Part shown: positions 9,307-16,591 of the stretch, piece after piece
How the letters are laid out: the number at the start of each line of letters is the position of its first letter
Position numbering within the stretch: the stretch's first letter is position 1
Source: Geminicoccus sp036263595
GTDB taxonomy: Bacteria; Pseudomonadota; Alphaproteobacteria; Geminicoccales; Geminicoccaceae
NCBI RefSeq assembly: GCF_036263595.1
Contig: NZ_DATAGQ010000167.1
Location: 15,690-79,689, forward strand
Direction of reading: 5' to 3'
Length of the DNA: 64,000 bases
Notes under the pieces: generated by a model
Seen by the model: the letters and a program-made list of their open reading frames with translations, nothing else
What the model was told of the DNA's origin: nothing
Databases searched by the model: none
Translations under genes and position numbers: made by a program

Positions 9307-10374
9307 TCAGCCGACGAAGTCGCCCGCGGTAAGACGCGTGACCCCGAACAGCGTCAGGGTGCCGTCCTCGGAGTAGCGGGATATGCTGCTCGCATCCACC
9401 GCATCAATGACAAGGGAGCTGCGGGCTGCACCGTCCAGCGTGACTGTCTCAAGGTCGACATGGGCATCGTCGCCGTCGACCCGGCCGTTCTTGTCGCTGT
9501 CCAGCTGGGCAAACTCGACTTGATCCCGGACAGGAATGGGCCCCTCGTAGTCCGGACTATCATTGAAGTAGTCGAACTTGATGTCGAGCTTGTCCTCGCC
9601 ACGCACGAAGTCCGCCACAATATCATCGCCCGGGCTGACGAACCCTTCCCCGTAGATGTCGGGATCGCCCTCCATCGCGATGCCCGTGTAGCCGACGGTG
9701 TCCTTGCCGGCATTCAGCCGCAACAGGTCGTCGCCGCTCCAGCCGTTGACATTGTCGTCGCCCGTACCGCCTCGCAGCTGGTCGTTCCCCTGCCAGCCGT
9801 TCAGGTTGTCGTTGCCGCTGCCACCGTCGAGCAGGTCGTCACCGAGATGGCCCGCCAGAAGGTCGTTCCCGTCGCCGCCTTCCAGCCAATCGCCGCCATC
9901 GACCCCACGCGGATAGTCACCCATGAAGACAAGGCTGACGTCCTTGATCAGCCCGTAGAGCATATCGTCGCCGCGGCCACCGATCAGGTGGTCGGTGCCA
10001 TAGTCTCCTTCCATGACGTCATTGCCATCGTCGCCCTTCAGCACATCGTCGCCGTAGCCGCCGAAGAGCTTGTCCTGACCTTCGTCGCCCCGAAGAACGT
10101 CGTTCCCGTTGGCGCCGTACAGCAGGTCGTTGCCCTCGTTGCCGTTCAGGTCGTCGTTGCCGTTGCCGCCGCGCAGCGTGTCGTTGCCGAGCTGCCCGTA
10201 CAGCCGGTCGTCGCCCTCCTGGCCCCAAAGCGTGTCGTTGCCGGCCTCGCCATACATGGCATCGTTGTTGCCCCCGCCGATCAACGTATCGTTGCCGGCC
10301 CGGCCGAAGATCGTGTCCTTCGAGGCTGTCCCGGTCAGCTGCTCGCTGCGCGGTGTTCCGACGATGGTTGGCAT
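9307..10374 (-). CDS. RTX calcium-binding repeat protein
   Basis: A 355-residue protein whose first two thirds are tandem nonapeptide repeats of the GGxGxD(D/T)xLxG type (for example LIGGGNND, LRGGNGNDDL). Such repeats bind calcium in parallel beta-rolls. The C-terminal part (ADFVRGEDKLDIKFDYF) matches the unrepeated end of the calcium-binding block seen in type I secreted proteins. No catalytic domain is visible, and no type I secretion genes are nearby. The start MPTIVGTPRSEQL at 10374 follows GAAGGAG at a good distance; an upstream in-frame start at 10434 lacks one. It is probably secreted, perhaps as a surface or matrix protein. Confidence 0.85.
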   Translation of the reverse strand: MPTIVGTPRSEQLTGTASKDTIFGRAGNDTLIGGGNNDAMYGEAGNDTLWGQEGDDRLYGQLGNDTLRGGNGNDDLNGNEGNDLLYGANGNDVLRGDEGQDKLFGGYGDDVLKGDDGNDVMEGDYGTDHLIGGRGDDMLYGLIKDVSLVFMGDYPRGVDGGDWLEGGDGNDLLAGHLGDDLLDGGSGNDNLNGWQGNDQLRGGTGDDNVNGWSGDDLLRLNAGKDTVGYTGIAMEGDPDIYGEGFVSPGDDIVADFVRGEDKLDIKFDYFNDSPDYEGPIPVRDQVEFAQLDSDKNGRVDGDDAHVDLETVTLDGAARSSLVIDAVDASSISRYSEDGTLTLFGVTRLTAGDFVG

Positions 10375-10566
10375 GGCGCTGCTCCTTCGCGTTGGTAGCC
10401 AGCCAAGGTAAGGGGACAATGAGAGAGCAGGCATTGACTTGGATCAAGAATGAAAGCCATGCGCCATATTTTCAGGAATGCTCAAGCTGGCCTCTATCAC
10501 ATCTACAATAATGGAAATGCCGAAGAACAGCACTCCATTGTTCGTTGAATGGCTGTGCGAATCCCA

Positions 10567-10893
10567 CTACCGCTCCGGTGCGGTCCGTGGCGTCGGCCCC
10601 AGCTCCGACGCGACCTGCGCATAATTGACCAGGGCCAGGCGGCCGACGCTGGCCAGGTCGCGGTAGTAGAGCACCGGCAGCATCGCCGTGAGCGTGCTCT
10701 CCGAGAAGAGCTGCTGGCGGCCCAGGATGATGATCAGGAAGCCCAGGCTGTAGCCGAAGCTGGTGAGCAGCGGGCTCCATGCCTTATCCGGCAGCCCCGC
10801 GCGCAGCAGGTCCTTGGCCACCATCGAGAACCCCATCGACAGTCCCGCCGCCAGCCCCGATCAGACCAGCTCAGCGACCACGCGGTTCCACCA
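10567..10893 (-). pseudogene. Remnant of a formate/nitrite transporter (FNT family) gene
   Basis: The translated minus strand gives an unmistakable internal piece of an FNT/YfdC-like channel: SGLAAGLSMGFSMVAKDLLR, then FGYSLGFLIIILGRQQLF and a following ESTLTAMLPVLYYRD. It is bounded by a TGA stop (10861-10863) just before SGLAAG, where intact proteins continue upstream. It then ends early in TPRTAPER after the first half of the channel. Only about 90 codons of a normal 250-300 remain. Both ends are missing, so it cannot make a working channel. Confidence 0.65.
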
Positions 10894-10927
10894 AGAGGAG
10901 GCGGCCAGGGAGAAGGCGACCTTGCGG

Positions 10928-11875
10928 CTACGAAACGTCGTAACTGCGGGCAAAAAGTGGCTGCGCCTTGGCAAAATCCTGCATGGTACGCAAAGTCACC
11001 TGAAGGTTGCCGGTCCCACAATGACCAATATTGGTGACATCACGGGCAAAGCCTTCTTCCAGTGTGATGGATTTAGGATCTATCTTCAGATAAACGATCA
11101 CGACTTTCGCTTGAGGATAAACTTCAACGCATGCAAAGTTCTTGATGCGCTTGAAGGCAATGTAATACTGAAGCTCTTTGACCTGAACGTCGCTTCCCAG
11201 GTTGATGAGGTGGGAGTGGACCGCCTCGTAGAGGTCGCTGAGGGCAGCATCGGCATTTGCTAGACGGTACAAGATTCGGCTCGATTGATAGGGATCGTTT
11301 ACGCCGCTGCTCACCACAGAAGGCGTCACCTGGTTCTTGTCGCTGCCCGCCGGCTGCATGGTGATCCTGGCCTGCTTGGGCGCATGCACCAGTTCCAGCA
11401 TCAACAGGTCGCCGAACCGGCGATACCGCAGAAGCTCGATGTTGCGGGCGATCTGCTTGACCGCATGCTCGTCGTAGCGCGTGAAGTCGCCCGCGATGCA
11501 CAAGAGGCGCGGACCGGACCAGTCCACGTTTTTCGCTGCTTCCGCGCCGAGCTTCTCCATGACGAGCCATTGGAACTCCTTGCGGTGGTCCAGCAGCCAG
11601 TCGAGATAATAGAGCCCCTGGCTGACGACGTTCTCGTTGATCGCGCGCTTGTACTCGATGATGACCGGGCTGCCGTCCTCATCAAGTCCAAGTGTATCGA
11701 TCCGCCCGCCATGGGCAGGTCCGGTGGAGTATTCGCTCGCGAGGAACTGCAGACCCAGCAGAACCTCGAGGTTGGCTTCGAAGAGCAGTTGAAGGGACTT
11801 CTCGACCTGCACCGCAGCGCCGGGAATTTCCTTCACCTGCCCATTGGTCACGTCGAACAGCTTGATGTCGCTCAC
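10928..11875 (-). CDS. DUF5655-type protein with nuclease-like N-terminal domain
   Basis: A 315-residue protein beginning MSDIKLFDVTNGQVKEIPG (GTG start). The N-terminal half contains a PD-(D/E)xK-like motif, GGRIDTLGLDEDGSPVIIEY followed by KR, as in NucS/RmuC-related nucleases. The conserved RLLCIAGDFTRYDEHAV strand-helix follows. The C-terminal ~100 residues (from DAALSDLYEAVHSHLINLG) resemble DUF5655, a small alpha/beta domain of unknown role. The family is widespread in bacteria and sometimes lies near defence genes, but no other defence gene is seen here. Catalysis is inferred from the motif only. Confidence 0.75.
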   Translation of the reverse strand: MSDIKLFDVTNGQVKEIPGAAVQVEKSLQLLFEANLEVLLGLQFLASEYSTGPAHGGRIDTLGLDEDGSPVIIEYKRAINENVVSQGLYYLDWLLDHRKEFQWLVMEKLGAEAAKNVDWSGPRLLCIAGDFTRYDEHAVKQIARNIELLRYRRFGDLLMLELVHAPKQARITMQPAGSDKNQVTPSVVSSGVNDPYQSSRILYRLANADAALSDLYEAVHSHLINLGSDVQVKELQYYIAFKRIKNFACVEVYPQAKVVIVYLKIDPKSITLEEGFARDVTNIGHCGTGNLQVTLRTMQDFAKAQPLFARSYDVS

Positions 11876-11947
11876 GCCGGTCTCTCGCAGCAGCCCTTGT
11901 CGTCAACAGGCCGGTCTCGCAGACGGCTTCCACATCCGACGGACCAT

Positions 11948-12361
11948 TCAGCCGGCGGAAGCACCAGCCGCCTGATAGTCCGCCTCGCTCACCTGCTCCA
12001 GCCAGTTCGTCTCGCCGGCGTCGCCGCCTTCCTGGATGGCGATGTGCACCATGGTCGTTGTCGGCCCGGCCCCGTGCCAGTGCTTCTCGCCCGGCGGGAT
12101 CCAGATCGTGTCGCCCGGACGGATCACGATGGCGCCCTGGCCCTCCGTCTGGAACAGGCCACAGCCCGTGAGCACGTGCAGCGTCTGGCCCAAGGGATGG
12201 GTGTGCCAAGCGGTCCTGGCGCCCGGCTCGAAGCTCACCCGGAGTGCTCGAACCCGTGCCGGGGCCGGTGCCTGGACGATGCGGTCCAGCCAGACCGACC
12301 CTGTGAAATAGGCGCTGTTCCCGCGCATGCTCTCCTGCGCGCCCGCCCGTGTCAGCTCCAT
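11948..12361 (-). CDS. Cupin protein, (R)-mandelonitrile lyase-like
   Basis: A single-domain 137-residue cupin. The first motif GARTAWHTHPLGQTLHVLTG supplies the metal-binding His pair and Gln. The second is PPGEKHWHGAGPTTTMVHIA. This pattern matches metal-dependent hydroxynitrile lyase cupins of the Granulicella type and their many uncharacterised relatives. The start MELTRAGAQ at 12361 is preceded by CAGGAGACG; an upstream in-frame ATG at 12409 is less likely. It is soluble and cytoplasmic. Whether it cleaves cyanohydrins or does other small-molecule chemistry is open. Confidence 0.8.
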   Translation of the reverse strand: MELTRAGAQESMRGNSAYFTGSVWLDRIVQAPAPARVRALRVSFEPGARTAWHTHPLGQTLHVLTGCGLFQTEGQGAIVIRPGDTIWIPPGEKHWHGAGPTTTMVHIAIQEGGDAGETNWLEQVSEADYQAAGASAG

Positions 12362-12489
12362 CGGCGTCTCCTGCTCGTCGGCCCCGCCGGTTCGGCGAGG
12401 CGCAGTCATAGGAATATGGACCTTGATACGCTAGAATGTCCCGCTTCTGCCGCGCAAGGGAAGGCCGACATGGCGACCATGGACCTAAT

Positions 12490-12582
12490 TGGATTTTGCA
12501 TGAACGAACCCAAGCCTCCCCCGATCCTTCGCGATCTCCGGTGCACGAACGAACCCGAGCCGGCGCCTGTGCCGGCTTGTCT
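12490..12582. repeat. Dispersed NEPEP-type sequence units and a palindrome
   Basis: Two near-copies of TGCAYGAACGAACCC occur 45 bases apart (about 12498 and 12543), and a third lies inside the gene at 48733 (about 49260). Read on the plus strand they encode CMNEPKPPP and CTNEPEPAP. Next to them is GCCGGC-GCCTGT-GCCGGC (12558-12575), which could end transcription of the dehydrogenase gene on the minus strand, although no T-run follows. Confidence 0.45.
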
Positions 12583-13470
12583 TCACTCGATCCCGTTGGT
12601 CTTGGCGATGATGTCCGACAGCATGGGCACGTAGTCGTCGCCATGCCCGGTCCCCACCGCCAGCGCGAAGCTGTTGCGCACCGCCGCACCTACCGGGTTG
12701 GCGAGGCCCACCGCGTTCGCGAAGGCCGAGAGGTAGGACATGTCCTTGAAGCCGTTGCGGATCGTGAACTTGTGGGCGTTGCGGTCGCGCTCGATCACGT
12801 AGCGGAAGAAGGTCTGGTAGAAGCCGCAGTCCATCCGTCCGCCGCGGACGACGTTGTCGAAGACTTGCGACGTCAGGCCGGCCTTCGCGCCCAGCGCCAG
12901 CGCCTCGGAATAAAGGGCCGCATAGCCCATGGAGAGAAAGTTGTTCAGCAGCTTCATGGTGTGACCGGTGCCGGTGGGCCCCGTCTCGATGATCCGGCTG
13001 GAAAAGGCTTCCAGGACTGGCCTTGCCCGCTTCACCATCTCGGGCGCGCCGCCCACCATGACGTCGAGCGTGCCGGCTGCCGCATCCGCCGGTGTCCGGC
13101 CGAGCGGCGCGTCGATCAGGGTGATGCCCTGCGGGGCCAGCTCCTCGGCGAGCCTGGTGGTGACCGAGGGCTCCGAGGTCGAGCAGTCGATGACCAGCAG
13201 CTCCTTGCCGGCCGCAGCCAGCCCGTCCGGCCCCTGCATGACCGCCTGCACCTGCGGCGAGCCCGTCACGCACAGGATGACGATGTCGGACTGCTCCGCC
13301 AGTTCCTTCGGGGTGTGCGCCTCCTGGGCACCCCGACTCTTCAGGTCCTCGACCGGCTCCCGGTTGCGGTGGCCCATGACGGTCAGCGGCCAGCCCTTCT
13401 CGACGATGTTCTTCGCCATGCCGTGGCCCATCAGCCCGACACCGATGAAGCCGATCCGTTCCTTGGTCAT
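12583..13470 (-). CDS. NAD(P)-dependent 3-hydroxyacid dehydrogenase, HIBADH family
   Basis: A 295-residue beta-hydroxyacid dehydrogenase. The N-terminal Rossmann motif is IGFIGVGLMGHGMAKNIVEKG. The substrate-binding segment is LLVIDCSTSEPSVTTRLAEE with DAPLGRTPADAAAGTLDVMVGG. The catalytic Lys is in GTGHTMKLLNNFLSMGYAAL. Length is normal. The start MTKERIGF at 13470 follows AGGAGGTG at ideal spacing. Known members oxidise 3-hydroxyisobutyrate, tartronate semialdehyde or related acids; substrate cannot be chosen from sequence. It is not clearly in an operon with the cupin gene downstream (a 222-base gap with repeats). Confidence 0.88.
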   Translation of the reverse strand: MTKERIGFIGVGLMGHGMAKNIVEKGWPLTVMGHRNREPVEDLKSRGAQEAHTPKELAEQSDIVILCVTGSPQVQAVMQGPDGLAAAGKELLVIDCSTSEPSVTTRLAEELAPQGITLIDAPLGRTPADAAAGTLDVMVGGAPEMVKRARPVLEAFSSRIIETGPTGTGHTMKLLNNFLSMGYAALYSEALALGAKAGLTSQVFDNVVRGGRMDCGFYQTFFRYVIERDRNAHKFTIRNGFKDMSYLSAFANAVGLANPVGAAVRNSFALAVGTGHGDDYVPMLSDIIAKTNGIE

Positions 13471-13640
13471 CTGCTGGCACCTCCTCTTGCCCCGCCGCCG
13501 CCCCGTCATGCGCAGCGATCGTGCCGCGCGGACCCTAAGCCGCACCACCCGCCTGTCCACAGGCGATTGCCGGCACGCGGTCCCGAGGCCGCAAACTCGC
13601 AGACGGTCCTGGCAGACCAGGATCGGTCGCGTAGTCGCTC

Positions 13641-14790
13641 ATGACCTGCCAGATCCTGGATACACCTGCAGTTGCACGCTTCGACTGCATGACCAAGCTG
13701 GCGGCGCGCTGGCAACGAGACCCCGCGCGCAGGAGCCCCTCCTGGTCGAGGACGCCACCCGGGGTCCGCGGTCTCCGACAATCCACTCGTCACCAAGCCG
13801 GGCGGGATCCGGTCCCATGCAGGCGTGCCGCTGCCGGACCATCACGCCCGAATCCTCGGCACCCCGTGCACCATCGGCTGCATGCCGCCGGCAAGGCGAA
13901 GTTCATGTTTCCAGCCAGGATGAACCACGAGATCCGCACGCCCGTGACCGCCGTGCCCAGCCTGCTCGCCGAGGAGCCCCTCGATGAAAGGCAGCAAGGT
14001 CCTGTCCATGCGATCAGGACATCCGGGCGGCACCTGCTGAGCCTCATCAACGACGTTCTCGACCTCTCCCGCATCGAGGCGGACGGGCTTGCGCTGGAAG
14101 AGATCGCCTACTCGATGGGCGAGCCACTGCAGGACTCGCCGCCGGTACTGCGCGACGACCCGGCCCGGCTGCGGAAGGTCCTGGTAAACCTGGTCGGCAA
14201 CAGACCGAAGTTCGCCAGCAAGGGCGGGGTGCGGGTCGATGTCGGCTGGCAGGGCCTGCCGGCGGACGAGGTCCGGTTCCGATTGGAAGCAGAGGGCAGC
14301 GGCATCGGCATTCCGGAGGATCGACAGGCCGGTCCATCTACCACCCGCCGCTACGGCGGCCTCGGCTTAACCATCTGCCGCCGGCTGGCCGCTGCAATGA
14401 ACGGCACGATCGGCGTCGAGAGCAATCTTGGCCAGGGCAGCACCTTCTGGTTCGAGGTGTCCTTCAAGCTGGGGTCAACGTCATGGAGAGCGAGCGGCGC
14501 GCTGTCTGGCAGCTGGCATGCATGAAGTCCTCACCAAGCCGATCGGATGGACCGAGCTGTTCGATGCGCTGGGCAAGGTCACGTCCGGGCGGGTGGGCGG
14601 CCGCAGCAGCGTGGCCCCTGTTCCTGTGGAATGCCGTGAAGGCTTCAGGCAGCCTTCAAGGGGAGATGCTGGACAACCGCCGGGACCCGGCCATCGCCAT
14701 GCGCCGTGCGCACCAGCCGGCCGGCACCTTCCTCAGCCCTGGCCTCGTCCGGATCGGAACGCCGGCCCCTGGGACCGGGGGAGGATCAAA
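13641..14790 (+). pseudogene. Decayed GAF-HisKA-HATPase-receiver-Hpt hybrid histidine kinase
   Basis: Pieces of a single hybrid kinase follow one another in order but in changing frames. A GAF start (QILDTPAVARFDCMTKLAARW) begins at 13650. In other frames come LLVEDAT and then DNPLVTKPGGIRSHAGVPL, ending CTIGCMPP. The HisKA box NHEIRTP lies near 13922, with NDVLDLSRIEADGLALEE. The HATPase N-box (VLVNLVGNRPKFASKGG) and EGSGIGIPED-YGGLGLTICRRL follow with the middle deleted. A receiver tail, GMHEVLTKPIGWTELFDALG, is in a shifted frame near 14520, and an Hpt-like AHQPAGTFLSPGLVRIG lies near 14705. Frameshifts plus deletions mean it is dead. Confidence 0.75.
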
Positions 14791-14884
14791 CGGTGCCGCA
14801 TCGACCCGACAGGACAGCCATCCGCAGCACCGCGGATCCACCGAAACCGGTCCAGACGCCGTCGTCAGATGCTGCCGTGGACCT

Positions 14885-15829
14885 TCAAACAGTCTGCTCG
14901 CCGTAATAGAGCGTCATCATGTGCTTCGCCTCGGCGAAGAACAGCCAGCGCTCGACCAGCGTCCCTGCAACCGCGGCCAGGGCGGCCAGCAGGGTGAGGA
15001 ACACCGCGAAGGCAGGGCTCGGCGTGAAAAGGGCCACTGCCAGCAGCAGCCAGGGAACGGCCGCCCCCAGGACCACGGCGATCCGGCGCAGCTTCGCCGC
15101 ATGCTTGCGGCCGACCCGATAGCCCATCTCGTTCAGGAGATAGTTCGAGCCAGTGTGCGGCGACTCCAGCAGGCTGACACGGCCGAGCTTGCCGAGCCCG
15201 GTGGCGCTGCCGATCGTCGCCGTCGGCATCCCGGCATCGGTGCGCTGCCACCACTGCCATTTCACCAGCCAGGCGACCGGGAGGGCCAGGAGTGCCGCGA
15301 CATGCGGCCAGGGCAGGCTGGGCGTCAGCCAGCTTCCGGTCAGCAGTGCTGCCAGGACGAGGCCCGTGGCCAGCGACAGGCAGAGATAGACCGGCGTGGT
15401 GAGCGGATGATGCCATCGGGGGATGGGCGCCAGGGACTGGTAGATCATGCCGGTGCACAGCACGGTCACCACGGCCCCGATCGCAGCCAGGAGGCCCAGC
15501 GGCCAGGGTGCCGCGCCGGCGGCTACCCAGAATACCGTCAGCAGACCGGCGGGGATGAAGGTCAGGACGGCGGCGACACCTTCCCGCGACAGCCAGGAGG
15601 AGCGCCACTGGCTGAAGGCCCGCCACGCCCGTTCCGGCCGGCGCAGATGGCCCAGCGAACAGAGAAGCCCCGCCGTGATCATCACGAGCGTAGCACCCAT
15701 GGCGATGAGCCCGAGCCGCGGGTCGGTCGGCAGGAGGCCGAGAAGAAGGCCGACGCACAGGACGAACAGGAGGCCGTATCCGGTCCCTGCCAGCGTGGTG
15801 AACAGGAGGATCGAGAAGGTGGGGTGCAT
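14885..15829 (-). CDS. soeC: Sulfite dehydrogenase membrane anchor subunit SoeC
   Basis: A 314-residue integral membrane protein of the DmsC/NrfD-like anchor class with about eight hydrophobic helices. It begins MHPTFSILLFTTLAGTGYGL, typical for this family. Conserved features include LGHLRRPERAWRAFSQWRSSWLSREG and the late NYLLNEMGYRVGRKHAAKLR. In SoeABC it carries electrons from the iron-sulfur subunit to the quinone pool. It is third in the soeA-soeB-soeC order, 30 bases after soeB. Identification as SoeC rather than a DMSO reductase anchor rests on its soeA neighbour. Confidence 0.85.
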   Translation of the reverse strand: MHPTFSILLFTTLAGTGYGLLFVLCVGLLLGLLPTDPRLGLIAMGATLVMITAGLLCSLGHLRRPERAWRAFSQWRSSWLSREGVAAVLTFIPAGLLTVFWVAAGAAPWPLGLLAAIGAVVTVLCTGMIYQSLAPIPRWHHPLTTPVYLCLSLATGLVLAALLTGSWLTPSLPWPHVAALLALPVAWLVKWQWWQRTDAGMPTATIGSATGLGKLGRVSLLESPHTGSNYLLNEMGYRVGRKHAAKLRRIAVVLGAAVPWLLLAVALFTPSPAFAVFLTLLAALAAVAGTLVERWLFFAEAKHMMTLYYGEQTV

Positions 15830-15859
15830 CTCAGCCCACCGCCCCGCCTACAAGCGGCA

Positions 15860-16591
15860 TCAGGAGAGCACCTTGTCGAGCCAGCCGAGGAAGCCGCCCT
15901 TCGGCGACGCGTCCTCCAGCGCCACTGGGGCCGCCCCGCAACCGGACCTGCCCGGGCGGGGCGGCAGGTACTTGTTGGTCGGCCGGTAGCCCATCTCGGC
16001 CATCAGGTCGAAGCCGCCACGATCGGCCACGAGCCTGCTGACCGGGCTGTTGGGGTCGGCCAGGTCGCCGAAATGGCGGGCATGGGTCGGGCAGGTCCGG
16101 ACGCAGGCAGGCTCGCGCTCTCCCTCCGGCAGGTCTTCCGCATAGATGCGGTCCACGCAGAGCGTGCATTTCTTCATCACGCCGGCCAGCGGATCGAGCT
16201 CGCGGGCGCCATAGGGACAGGCCCAGGCGCACAGGCCGCAGCCGATGCACTTGTCCTCGTCCACCAGCACGATCCCGTCGTCGGCCCGCTTGTAGGAGGC
16301 GCCGGTCGGGCAGACCGTGACGCAGGCGGCGTTGTCGCAGTGCAGGCAGGACTTGGGAAAATGGACCGTACGCCCGTTCGCACCCTCGCCAGCCTCGAAC
16401 CCGTGCACGCGGTTCAGCCAGGAGCCGATCGGGTCGGCACCATAGGCACGCTGGTCAGCGAGTGGCGCGCCATAGCCGCCGGTGTTCCACTCCTTGCAGG
16501 CGACGACGCAGGCCTGACAGCCCACGCAGGTATCGAGGTCGATGACCAGGCCCAGCCGCTTGGGCGGGGTGGCCGCGGGCAGCATCGTCAT
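15860..16591 (-). CDS. soeB: Sulfite dehydrogenase iron-sulfur subunit SoeB
   Basis: A 243-residue ferredoxin-like subunit with four Cys clusters for [4Fe-4S] centres: CVGCQACVVACKEWN, CLHCDNAACVTVCPTGASYK, CIGCGLCAWACPYGA, and the split CTLCVDR/ACVRTCPTHA. It wires the molybdenum site of SoeA to the SoeC anchor at the cytoplasmic face. It has no signal peptide, in keeping with a cytoplasmic SoeAB. Its ATG overlaps the soeA stop by four bases, so the two are translationally coupled. The C-terminal MGYRPTNKYLPPR tail is typical of SoeB/DmsB-like proteins. Confidence 0.9.
   Translation of the reverse strand: MTMLPAATPPKRLGLVIDLDTCVGCQACVVACKEWNTGGYGAPLADQRAYGADPIGSWLNRVHGFEAGEGANGRTVHFPKSCLHCDNAACVTVCPTGASYKRADDGIVLVDEDKCIGCGLCAWACPYGARELDPLAGVMKKCTLCVDRIYAEDLPEGEREPACVRTCPTHARHFGDLADPNSPVSRLVADRGGFDLMAEMGYRPTNKYLPPRPGRSGCGAAPVALEDASPKGGFLGWLDKVLS

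Noticed and set aside
9700..10330. Regular short repeats resembling a CRISPR array
   Set aside because: Repeats are about 27 bases, translate into RTX nonapeptide repeats in one frame, and lack unique spacers.
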